Source: CAYPHY01 sp964410625 (GTDB lineage: Bacteria > Chloroflexota > Anaerolineae > Promineifilales > Promineifilaceae). From it: a stretch of DNA of 40,597 nucleotides. Below, piece after piece: positions 29,666 through 37,598 of this stretch; the stretch's first letter is position 1, and the number at the start of each line of letters is the position of its first letter. Both the position numbers and the translations under genes were made by a program. Below the pieces are notes generated by a model. The model searched no databases. It was not told the DNA's origin and saw only the letters and a list, made by a program, of their open reading frames with translations. The stretch is taken from the NCBI GenBank assembly GCA_964410625.1, contig CAYPHY010000045.1, forward strand, positions 1 to 40,597, given 5' to 3'.

Positions 29666-32332
29666 ATGCTCGTCCTGACCCATGAGAAGGCTGATTTTGA
29701 TGCGATTGCCTCGCTGTTGGGAGCGAAGAAGCTGTTCCCGGAGGCGACCGCGCTGTTGCCACGCCAATTGAATCGCAATGTGGAGCAATTTTTGACGCTC
29801 TATTGGGATGTGCTGCCCTTTGTACGGCCGCAAGAGTGGCGGCGGGGGAAGGTGGAACGGGTGTTGCTGGTGGACGCCCACAGCCCCGGCCTGGTGCGGA
29901 GCGCGTTGGAACGGCCGCTCGACGGTCTGACCATCCAGGTCATTGACCACCATCTCGATTATGAGCCGCAGCCGGGATGGAGTTATCAGGTGGAGGGGAT
30001 TGGCGCGACGGCGACACTGCTGGTGGAAAAGCTCCAGACGGCGGGGAAGAGCGTGACGGCCGAAGAAGCGACCCTGCTCCTGTTGGGGATTTACGAGGAC
30101 ACCGGCTCGTTGAGCTATGACACAACGACGGCGCGTGATGCTTGCGCGGCCGCCTGGCTGTTGGAGCAAGGGGCGCAGTTGCCGGTCGCGCGGCAATTCC
30201 TGGCTATCCCCCTCAGCAGTGGGCAGCGTGCGCTCTATGATGAGTTGCTGCGCCATACAAAATGGGTCGAAATCCACGACCGTTCCATTCTGATCACCAC
30301 GGCGGCCGCGCCGAAGGGCTTTGATGATGAGATTTCGGCCGTCGCCCACCGGCTGCGCGAGACGCTGACCCCCGACGCGCTCTTTGTGCTGGTAGAAATC
30401 GGCGATGGGGTGCAGGTGGTGGCACGTAGCGGTTGCGAAGAGATTGATGTCTCGCGCATTGCCAGAGAGCTGGGCGGGGGAGGGCATAGCCGCGCGGCCG
30501 CTGCTATGGTGGTGGATGAAACACTGGCCGGGGTTGAGCAACACCTGCGCTCGTTGTTGCCCCATGTCGTTGAACCGGCCACACTGGTCTCGGCGATTAT
30601 GTCCTATGGGGTGCAGACGTTGCCGACAACGATGACGATCAGCGAAGCGGCGGCCTTCATTCAGCGCCATGGTCACGAGGGGTATCCGCTTTACGACGAG
30701 CGCAAGCAGCGGTTGGCCGGTCTGCTGACACGGCGGGCAGTTGACCGGGCGATGGGCCACGGGATGGGGGAGTTGCCGGTGAGCCGGATCATGAAGGCGG
30801 GGTCGGTGGCGGTGCGGCCGTCGGACTCGCTGGAGCAGGTGCGGCAACTGATGCTTGATGAAGGGTGGGGCCAGGTCCCCGTTTTGGCCGAGGAGAATGA
30901 CGAGGGGAGCAACAGCCAGCGGCCGATTGGCATTGTCACCCGCACCGACATCCTCAACGCGCTCTTTGGGCCGACGCCGGAAAAGGGGGAGCAAAACCAG
31001 CAGCAGTTGTTGGCCGAATCTCTCTCATCACCACTGTGGGGGATGGTGCAGGTGGTGGGGAAGGCGGCGGCCGAATTGCAAATGCCGCTTTACTTTGTCG
31101 GCGGCATCGTGCGTGATATGTTGTTGCAAAAGCGTCCCAGCGATCTCGATATGGTCGTCGAGGGGGATGCGATTGAGCTGGTGCAACATTTGCAGCAACG
31201 GTATGGGGGGGAGGTGCATACGCACGGCCGTTTTGGCACGGCCAAATGGTCGCTTACGCCGCAGATGTGGCAGGTGATGGAAGCGCAGGCAGAACTGGAA
31301 GCGACGGCCAATGAGCCGCTGCTGACCGAGCTTCCGGCCTCAATTGATTTTGTGACCGCCCGCAAAGAGTTCTATCGCCAGCCGACCGCGCTGCCGGATG
31401 TGGAGCGCGGCTCAATCAAGCTCGACCTGCACCGCCGTGATTTCACGATCAATACGCTGGCGATCCGCCTCGATGGTGCCTATCTGGGCGAGTTGCTGGA
31501 TTTTTATGGCGGCCGTCGCGACCTGGAGCGCGGGTTAATCCGCGTCTTGCACAGTCTCAGCTTTGTGGATGATCCGACGCGCATTCTTCGTGCCGCGCGA
31601 CTGGAACAGCGGCTGGGCTTTCAGATCGAACCGCATACGGCCGAACTGATTGATGATGCGTTGCCGCTGCTGGCGCGGGTGACGGGCGAACGGATCCGCC
31701 ACGAGCTGGAACTGGCGTTGGCCGAAGCGGACCCGGTGCGGGTGATGGAGCGGCTGGATGGACTGGGGGTGTTGGCCCATATTTATCCGGGACTGAGTTG
31801 GCCTGCGGAGGCAGCGGCCGCCTTTCGGCGGGTGGCAAGCTATACAGGGCATCCGCTGTGGGGGCAAACATTGGCTGAGGGGCCGCCGGTGTTTTACTAC
31901 TACGCCCTCTGGCTGGCCTCTTTTCCGGCGGCCGTGCAGCGTGGTGTGTCGCGGCGCTTGAAGACGAAAAACGCCACAGAGGTGGATGTGGTCGCGGTGG
32001 CTGAGTTGGGTGGGCAACTGGCAAAGCTGGCGGAGGACGCGCGGCCGAGCGTGGTTACGCGCTTGTTGCGGCCGTTTGCGCCGCGTGTCTTGCTGGCAGT
32101 GCGCATCCTGCATGAAGGCGGCCCCATTGCCGCGCTGATTGATCGTTTCGTTGATGAGTGGCAGCATGTGCAGACGGTGATCAGCGGCCACGATCTGCGC
32201 CAGATGGGGTTGACGCCGGGGCCACAATACGGCCGTTTGCTGGAACGACTGCTCGAAGCCCGCCTGGACGGCGAGATCAGCGACGAAGCCGGGGAACGGG
32301 AGCTGCTGGCTAAGCTACTTGAGTCAGGCTAA
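29666..32332 (+). CDS. DHH-CBS-poly(A) polymerase fusion, CCA tRNA nucleotidyltransferase type
   Basis: This 888-residue protein joins three parts. Residues about 1-305 form a DHH/DHHA1 phosphoesterase (HEKADFDAIASLLGAKKLFP, LVDAHSPG, VIDHHLDYEP, and GGGGHSRAAAAMV). Two CBS domains follow (about 308-363 and 372-430; SRIMKAGSVAV, GIVTRTDIL). From about 476 comes the class II nucleotidyltransferase head: YFVGGIVRDML, catalytic D493/D495 in PSDLDMVVEG, RRDFTINTLAI and DPTRILRAARLEQRLGF. The architecture is known in several phyla for tRNA 3'-end CCA or A addition. The DHH part may degrade short RNA and the CBS pair may sense adenylates. The ATG at 29666 is used because the upstream frame encodes only repeat words and the promoter lies inside it. 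Confidence 0.92.
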   Translation: MLVLTHEKADFDAIASLLGAKKLFPEATALLPRQLNRNVEQFLTLYWDVLPFVRPQEWRRGKVERVLLVDAHSPGLVRSALERPLDGLTIQVIDHHLDYEPQPGWSYQVEGIGATATLLVEKLQTAGKSVTAEEATLLLLGIYEDTGSLSYDTTTARDACAAAWLLEQGAQLPVARQFLAIPLSSGQRALYDELLRHTKWVEIHDRSILITTAAAPKGFDDEISAVAHRLRETLTPDALFVLVEIGDGVQVVARSGCEEIDVSRIARELGGGGHSRAAAAMVVDETLAGVEQHLRSLLPHVVEPATLVSAIMSYGVQTLPTTMTISEAAAFIQRHGHEGYPLYDERKQRLAGLLTRRAVDRAMGHGMGELPVSRIMKAGSVAVRPSDSLEQVRQLMLDEGWGQVPVLAEENDEGSNSQRPIGIVTRTDILNALFGPTPEKGEQNQQQLLAESLSSPLWGMVQVVGKAAAELQMPLYFVGGIVRDMLLQKRPSDLDMVVEGDAIELVQHLQQRYGGEVHTHGRFGTAKWSLTPQMWQVMEAQAELEATANEPLLTELPASIDFVTARKEFYRQPTALPDVERGSIKLDLHRRDFTINTLAIRLDGAYLGELLDFYGGRRDLERGLIRVLHSLSFVDDPTRILRAARLEQRLGFQIEPHTAELIDDALPLLARVTGERIRHELELALAEADPVRVMERLDGLGVLAHIYPGLSWPAEAAAAFRRVASYTGHPLWGQTLAEGPPVFYYYALWLASFPAAVQRGVSRRLKTKNATEVDVVAVAELGGQLAKLAEDARPSVVTRLLRPFAPRVLLAVRILHEGGPIAALIDRFVDEWQHVQTVISGHDLRQMGLTPGPQYGRLLERLLEARLDGEISDEAGERELLAKLLESG

Positions 32333-32379
32333 GTAACTAAAACGAGATGATCCACGAATTTACACGAATTTGCACTAAA

Positions 32380-32520
32380 TACATTGTTTCAAAAGCAACC
32401 TAACTGTCATTCCGAGCGGAGTCTTCGGAGCGAGGAATCCCTATCCATTCGCTGGTCAACGAAATCGCAAGGGATTCCTCGTTCCGCTCGGAATGACGGA
32501 TAAGCAAATACTAAAATAGG
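32380..32520. repeat. gtcattccgagcgga repeat, copy 4
   Basis: tacattgtttcaaaagcaac, gtcattccgagcggagtctt, a centre with ctggtcaacgaaatcgcaag, and ttcctcgttccgctcggaat. The outer left end matches copy 1. A short attcgtg stretch lies at 32349-32372. Confidence 0.85.
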
Positions 32521-32587
32521 CTTTCGTGGTGCAGATTGATGTAAATTCTTGGATGCTGACTGCTCCTCAAGCGCGTATTGAGTGCGA

Positions 32588-35008
32588 CTAACAATCAAAT
32601 CCTTGAGCGGGAATCGTCCCTGTCGGCGGACTCTGGCGTAGCTCCAGTTCATAGCGCGTGACGCTGTTAAAGTTGCCATTGACAAAGACACGCACGTAAT
32701 AACGCCCTGCGCTCAGGTTGCAACTGGCCGTGTAGGGTGTGCCGCCAACGGATATAGCCAGATTATCTTCCGCCACCACTTCCCGATAAAGTTGCAATTG
32801 CGGGGCCTGGCCGGTCATGTTGCTCATGGTAATGTTGACATGGGCGGGTTCCGCTAAATAGAAGAAAAAGTAGTCGTTGGAGTCATTGGGAAAGCCGGTG
32901 AATACCTGATCCAGGCAGAGCGCACCAAAGGCATCGGCCGCCGGTTGGTTGGGTTCCCGTTCGTGCTGGGCAAAGAGGCAGGAGGTGGAAGCCAGCGGTA
33001 GAAAGAGCCGCTGGACAAACGCCGAGCGCACATAGCTGACGCTGACGGTATGGTCGGCGGCGGGCATTGTCAGGCTGTTTTCCATCTCGCTGCTGTTGTC
33101 GTTGTTCGTTCCGTTCCAGCTATCCACCTCCCAATCGGCCGCTGGCTCGGCGCTGAGGAAGATTTGTTCCCCAACAATGTAACGACCGGTTACACATTGT
33201 GGCGAGTTGGCCGGTACAGCAAGTGGATCGCTGCCGGAGCCGCTATGTTGCAAAGTCAGGCGGTAACAGATTGGAGTATAGGTAACGGTGACGGTATGGT
33301 CGTTGTTGGGCATGGTCACGCTGTTTTGCAGTTGTGTGCTGAGATCGTCGTCCGTGCCGCTCCAACTGGCGACTTGCCAGCCGGGGGATGGCAGGGCGGT
33401 TAGATTCACGGCCGTTCCCGCCAGATACGTTCCCGCCCCACAACCAGGTGAACTGGTTGGGGCGGCAGCGGGGGTGTTGCCTTCGCCCACAACGTTCAAC
33501 GTGAGCCGGTAGCAGTCGGCCGTTATGATCGCGTAGTGGGCTGTGATGGTGAGATCGGCCGCGGGCATCGTCACCTGGTTGTTAACCGAGGTTGACGTGT
33601 CATCGTCGGTGTTCGACCAATGGTCCACGCGCCAGCCGGAGGCTGGCTGGGCGGTCAAGGAAATCACGGTCCCGGCCAGGAATTGACTGCTGTTGCAACT
33701 GGGCGAACTGCCGGGAGAGAAGATGGGATCAGCCCCCATGCCGCTATGGGTGACAGTCAAGGTATAGCAAGTGGGGGGAATTGGCGCATAGTTGACCGTG
33801 ACGGTGTGGTTGGCTGCGGGCATCGTCACCTGGTTGTTGAGCAGCGTGGAGGCGTCGTTGTCGGTCCCGTTCCAACTGGCGACCAGCCAGCCATCGGCCG
33901 GGGCGGCGGTCAGGTTGATCACCTCACCGGCTATATATTGCCCGGCTGGGCAACCGGCGGAGTTGGGGGGCGCGGCCGTCGGATCGCCCCCGGAACCGGT
34001 GTGGGTGCGGGTCAGTTGGTAGCAGGTGATTTCAGCGGCCAGATCGAGTGCCAGACTGAGCGGAAAGCTGAGTCCGTTGGCGGCCGAGAGCAGCGTCTCC
34101 ACATCAGTGCCGTTGAGGTTAGCGCGTTGGATGCGCGACGCTTGCTTGTCGGTCCAATAAAGCTTACCGGCGGCCAGATCAAGCGCCACGCCGCGCGGTT
34201 GTTGCAATCCGCCGATGGGCAAGGTTTGCACATTGTTGCCGTTCAAGTTGGAACGGCGGATCACTCCGGCGGCTTCGTCGGTCCAATACATCTGGTTGCC
34301 GTCCAAATCGAGCGCCAGTTCTAGCGGCCGTTCTAAACCGGCGGCAGCGGTGACTAAATCAGTGATCGCCCCTGTGCCGTTGAGGTTTGAGCGGCGGATG
34401 CGTTTGCTGTTCAACTCCACCCAATACATCTGTCCCGCATCCAAGTCCAGGGCAATGCCCACCGGCCAATCGAGGCCATCACTTTCCTCAATCAGCAACT
34501 CTGGCTGGCTGCCGTCGAGGTTTGCCCGCCAGATGCCATCTTTGCCGCGACTACTGCTGGCGGCGCGAGCAGTCCAATAAATCTTTCCCTGTGCCAGATC
34601 GAGGGCGGTGACATTGGGCAGGTCGCCATTGGCCATCACCAGCAACTCATCCACGTCGGAGCCGTCGAGATTGGCGGAGAGCAGCTGGCGCGTATCCTGG
34701 TCGGTCCAATACATGCGGTTGCCTGCCAGATCGAGGGAGATGCCGCGTGGGTCGGGAAGACCATCGAGCAAGGGTTCCGGGTTGCTGCTCCCTGGCACGA
34801 CGCGGGCGATCTCGTCGCTGCCGCTGTCGGTCCAATAGATGCGGTTGACGGCGGAGACGGCCGCACTCTCGGCCGTCAACGATAGCGGGCGTGATGTCTG
34901 TTCGGTCTGGGCGGCCAAAACGGCCACGCTGAACAGTGTGAGTAGGAGCGTTGTGAGCAAGATGGTAAGGAGGACATTGGAACGGCCGAAGCCCTTTGCT
35001 TTAATCAT
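32588..35008 (-). CDS. Exported YWTD six-bladed propeller protein with InlB-like repeats
   Basis: This 806-residue exported protein has a signal segment (VLLTILLTTLLLTLFSVAVL). Six YWTD-type repeats follow (IYWTDSGSDEIARV, MYWTDQDTRQLL, IYWTARA, MYWVELNSKRIRR, MYWTDEAAGVIRR, LYWTDKQASRIQR), each with (N/D)(L/V)(D/N)GxxV after it, enough for one LDL-receptor-like propeller. Then come four repeats of about 82 residues starting CYxLT...GxG and holding GC(P/G/N)...Y(I/L)AG and TMPAADHTVTV; they resemble divergent InlB B-repeats but carry two Cys. After RLFLPLAST a PPC-like domain (HEREPNQPAADAFG, FPNDSNDYFFF) ends the protein. The ATG at 35008 is chosen over a TTG at 35035. A paralogue starts at 40244. 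The ligand is unknown. Confidence 0.87.
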   Translation of the reverse strand: MIKAKGFGRSNVLLTILLTTLLLTLFSVAVLAAQTEQTSRPLSLTAESAAVSAVNRIYWTDSGSDEIARVVPGSSNPEPLLDGLPDPRGISLDLAGNRMYWTDQDTRQLLSANLDGSDVDELLVMANGDLPNVTALDLAQGKIYWTARAASSSRGKDGIWRANLDGSQPELLIEESDGLDWPVGIALDLDAGQMYWVELNSKRIRRSNLNGTGAITDLVTAAAGLERPLELALDLDGNQMYWTDEAAGVIRRSNLNGNNVQTLPIGGLQQPRGVALDLAAGKLYWTDKQASRIQRANLNGTDVETLLSAANGLSFPLSLALDLAAEITCYQLTRTHTGSGGDPTAAPPNSAGCPAGQYIAGEVINLTAAPADGWLVASWNGTDNDASTLLNNQVTMPAANHTVTVNYAPIPPTCYTLTVTHSGMGADPIFSPGSSPSCNSSQFLAGTVISLTAQPASGWRVDHWSNTDDDTSTSVNNQVTMPAADLTITAHYAIITADCYRLTLNVVGEGNTPAAAPTSSPGCGAGTYLAGTAVNLTALPSPGWQVASWSGTDDDLSTQLQNSVTMPNNDHTVTVTYTPICYRLTLQHSGSGSDPLAVPANSPQCVTGRYIVGEQIFLSAEPAADWEVDSWNGTNNDNSSEMENSLTMPAADHTVSVSYVRSAFVQRLFLPLASTSCLFAQHEREPNQPAADAFGALCLDQVFTGFPNDSNDYFFFYLAEPAHVNITMSNMTGQAPQLQLYREVVAEDNLAISVGGTPYTASCNLSAGRYYVRVFVNGNFNSVTRYELELRQSPPTGTIPAQGFDC

Positions 35009-35158
35009 GACGGCTGCTTTCCCTTTGTGAAACAATCAGTTTGTTCAATTGTAGACCATCTGGGACCGGTTCAATTGGTTGAACACGCAGCCGGAATTAA
35101 ATCATAATTCGTTAGGGCTTCCAAACAAAATAGAAATCGGCTTTCTCCTGGAAAAGCG

Positions 35159-35197
35159 CAGAGGCGCAGTCGTTTGGAGAGAACCACTGCGCCTCTG
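35159..35197. terminator. 12-bp hairpin, cagaggcgcagt type
   Basis: CAGAGGCGCAGT (35159-35170) pairs perfectly with ACTGCGCCTCTG (35186-35197) around a 15-base loop. On the minus strand it follows the stop at 35221, so it can end that gene. The words are those of the cgcagag repeat family. Confidence 0.6.
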
Positions 35198-35220
35198 AAT
35201 CAAATAGTCGGCCGCGCCGC

Positions 35221-35631
35221 TCAGCGATGTAAGCGCCGTAAGGCCCAGCCTTGCCAGATGGCGAAGTCGGCGACGAGGAAGGCGAGCAGGACGATGAGCC
35301 ATTTGCCAACGGCCGTCAACGGCAGCCAACCGCCCAGCAACAACGCAATGGAGCCAATGATCCAGAGTACGTTGAGGATGATGGCGGTGGTGGCGATGCG
35401 GGTCGGGGGGTGCGGCCGTGTGCTGCCCCACAGCAGCAGCGCGGCATAGTCGAGCAGGCCGATGCCGACGATGATCAGTGCCAGTGGTGGCTCGATGCCG
35501 GTCAGCGCGGCCAATGGCTGGGCGAAGGCGATGGCTAAAATGCCGCCAGCACCGCTAAATAATCCGTCCAGGCGCAACGGCCAGCGCAACGGGTTGGATG
35601 AAACTGCTTGTGATGTGAATGTTGTGTCCAT
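35221..35631 (-). CDS. Small integral membrane protein of unknown function
   Basis: No family is recognised with confidence. The protein of about 136 residues has four hydrophobic helices: LFSGAGGILAIAFAQPLAAL, PPLALIIVGIGLLDYAALLL, IATTAIILNVLWIIGSIALL and WLIVLLAFLVADFAIWQGWA. It ends in ALRRLHR. The ATG at 35631 has GGAGG about 10 bases upstream. The longer frame back to 35721 only translates gatgaggg-type repeat words and is rejected as start. Confidence 0.75.
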   Translation of the reverse strand: MDTTFTSQAVSSNPLRWPLRLDGLFSGAGGILAIAFAQPLAALTGIEPPLALIIVGIGLLDYAALLLWGSTRPHPPTRIATTAIILNVLWIIGSIALLLGGWLPLTAVGKWLIVLLAFLVADFAIWQGWALRRLHR

Positions 35632-35650
35632 ATGCTGAAAACCTCCGAAA

Positions 35651-35744
35651 GATAGGGATGAAGGATGAGGGATGAGGGCTGAAGGATGAGGGATGAGAGA
35701 AACACTCCTTTCATCCTTCATCCTTCATAATTCATCCTTCAGCC
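35651..35744. repeat. gatgaaggatgaggg palindromic repeat
   Basis: Iterated ggatgaaggatgagg words on the left face cctttcatccttcatcc words on the right. It lies directly upstream of the ribosome binding site of the gene at 35631, so it is probably in its leader or promoter region. Confidence 0.75.
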
Positions 35745-35824
35745 TTTTCTTCTCAGCATAGGGAGTGTGGGGTGCCGAATCTATGAAAAAGTGTGCCAAA
35801 GTGTGCCAATCGGCCGTTTTGTGG

Positions 35825-35906
35825 CACGATTTTGCAAATCGTGGCGCGGTTTGCCAAACCGCAGCCCCTATTGGCGCGAGGCTCAAACTACGATTTGGCA
35901 AATCGT
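35825..35906. repeat. Three gcaaa/ttgcc hairpins
   Basis: CACGATTT-tgc-AAATCGTG (35825-35843), GCGGTTT-gcc-AAACCGC (35846-35862) and ACGATTT-ggc-AAATCGT (35890-35906) are perfect small hairpins with similar loops. They resemble those at 3981-4020. No gene lies in 35632-36082. Confidence 0.75.
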
Positions 35907-35919
35907 GTTACAGATGCGA

Positions 35920-36070
35920 CCGTAGCGACAATCCTCCGGATTGTCTAGCAACTCGTTCAGCCACGACAAACGGGGACGTTTGTCTCTACCGCTGAGTAAC
36001 CGTAGCGACAATCCTCCGGATTGTCTAGCAACTCGTTCAGCCATGACAAACGGGGACGTTTGTCTCTACC
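35920..36070. repeat. Tandem pair of a 71-bp two-hairpin repeat
   Basis: Two copies (35920-35990 and 36000-36070) differ at one base within the unit. Each starts with the ccgtagcgacaatcctccgg word, whose first 26 bases equal an arm of the hairpin at 23040-23101. Each ends with gacaaacg-ggga-cgtttgtctctaccg, itself a perfect 8-bp hairpin with a 4-base loop. Ten other bases separate the copies. Confidence 0.85.
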
Positions 36071-36082
36071 GTTGTGTGACAT

Positions 36083-37446
36083 TTATACTCTCTGGGAGCG
36101 GATGCGGAGGTCGCGGGCGATGAGGTGGGCGGCTTCGTTTTGCCAGTTGTAGAGCGTGCGCTGCGGGACCTGGGCGGCGAACCACTCCACGGCCGCTTGC
36201 GCCGTTCCATCAAGTCCATCTCGCAAGGGGCGACGGCCGTAGAGCTTCAGCCCTAGCACGTAGGGGTAGTAGAGCGCGTTGTAGTGTCGCCATGCGCCGG
36301 TCGTGCCAAATGGCTCTTCGCCATGTGGGCGGAGGCGTTCGATGCTTTCGGTCAGCAGTTGGCGCAAGACGGCCGCGCGTTCCAGCGGCCCGGCGTTGGC
36401 GGTTTGTGCCGTCGCCAGTTGGGCGTCAACCAGCGGCAAGCGTGTCAGCGGGCTGGCCGCCAGTCGGGGCGGATTGTCCAGATGGCTCAATGCCCGCCGC
36501 GTTAACCGCGCAAACTCCTCCTCATCCAGCTTTTCCAGGGTGAAGGATTGGTTGGCACGCAGATCGGCCTCGCTGCTTTGGCGAAGCTGTTGCTGGCTTT
36601 GTCGCAGCCGCGCGTTGTCGAAGAAGGCCAGTCGGTCGAGCAGGGTTTGAAAGCGGCCGGCGAAGATTTGCACCACCACGACAGTGATCAACACGCCCAG
36701 CAACAGCAGCAGCCACACATAGGTGATGCCGCCCGTCAGCCGCGCGATGAGGGCGATTTGGGCAACAAAGAGCAAGGCGAGGAGGGCGGCGNNNNNNNNN
36801 NNNNNNNNNNNNNNNNNNNNNNNNNNNNNNNNNNNNNNNNNNNNNNNNNNNNNNNNNNNNNNNNNNNNNNNNNNNNNNNNNNNNNNNNNNNCAGCCGCGC
36901 GATGAGGGCGATTTGGGCAACAAAGAGCAAGGCGAGGAGGGCGGCGGTCAACATCGAGCGCAAAAAGTGGGGCAGCAGCGTTTCCCCCTCGTCGAAGGCA
37001 TCCAATATGCCGATGATCGCGCCGAGGATGAGCAGATCAAAGCCAATGGCTAAGATAATGAAGGAGCGCGGAAAGATCGAAAAGGGGAAGAGTAGCAGGC
37101 TTAAACCCAATGAAAACATCATCGTCGCGGCGAGGATGACGGCGGCCGGTCGAGGGTGTTGTTGCAGGCGGGAGTACCAACGGCCGTCGCCACGCAGCAG
37201 CAGGATCAATAACCCCAACCAGCAGATGGTGGGCAGAAAGAGAAAGAGGGGTTGCCAGCGCAGGAAGTTGAGCGCGAGAAAGGCGCGGGGAGCATAGCCG
37301 GAGAGCAGATCAAGGGCCAGGGCGATGGCATAGGCGATCAGCCCTGCTCCGGCGAGCAGCAGACGGCCGTCGCGCGGATTGCGGCCGATCAGATATAGCC
37401 CCAACCACAGGGTAAAGGTGAAAATGCCCAGTTGCCAATAAACCAA
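36083..37446 (-). CDS. Multi-helix membrane protein, interrupted only by an assembly gap
   Basis: The frame runs from a TTG at 37446 to a stop at 36083 and is interrupted by 100 N at 36792-36891. The 55 bases before and after the gap are identical, and removing the N run and one copy gives one open frame of about 402 residues. The N-terminal part holds about seven membrane helices (WQLGIFTFTLWLGLYLIGRN, AGLIAYAIALALDLL, LFLPTICWLGLLILLL and others). It resembles the sensor regions of some Chloroflexota kinases (an impression, not verified). The rest is a soluble Gln/Arg/Leu-rich helical region with WRHYNALYYPYVLGLKLYGR and a WF...RTLYNWQNEAAHLIARD end. No kinase or catalytic motif is visible. 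The TTG start follows an in-frame TAA and has no clear ribosome site, so the true start may differ. Confidence 0.7.
36792..36891. other. Assembly gap of 100 N with duplicated flanks
   Basis: Exactly 100 N are flanked by the same 55 bases (36737-36791 and 36892-36946), starting cagccgcgcgatgagggcg. This is the pattern left when two overlapping contig ends are scaffolded without merging. The real sequence is probably gapless and 155 bases shorter here. Confidence 0.9.
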
Positions 37447-37500
37447 CGTTGTGCTGTCTCGCTTCGTTACCTGACCTTCATTGAGTCGCCTAAAAATTTA

Positions 37501-37581
37501 CCACGGATTAAAACGGATGAGACGGATAAACACGGATTTTTTCTTTTACGTGTTTGTCCGTCTCATCCGTTAAATCTGTGG
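37501..37581. repeat. ccacggat-type palindromic repeat
   Basis: ccacggattaaaacggatga on the left and ctcatccgttaaatctgtgg on the right form a long near-perfect hairpin, with gacggataaacacg and cgtgtttgtccgtc pairing inside. It lies just after the stop side of the gene at 37599 and before the start of the membrane-protein gene. Related cacggatt words lie near 24370. Confidence 0.8.
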
Positions 37582-37598
37582 CAAACATCAAACTCAGG

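Noticed and set aside
29648..30994. 448-codon antisense frame over the DHH-CBS part
   Set aside because: Shadow of the gene at 29666; His/Gln/Arg-rich with no fold or signal.
35632..35721. Longer start for the small membrane protein
   Set aside because: The residues come from the gatgaggg repeat; a good GGAGG site precedes the ATG at 35631.
35920..36070. Possible CRISPR array
   Set aside because: Only two near-identical units with a 9-base gap, and the word also forms inverted pairs elsewhere; no spacers or cas genes.
36083..37446. Two separate membrane-protein genes, or a real frameshift, at the N gap
   Set aside because: The duplicated 55-bp flanks and the matching frame after merging point to an assembly artefact.
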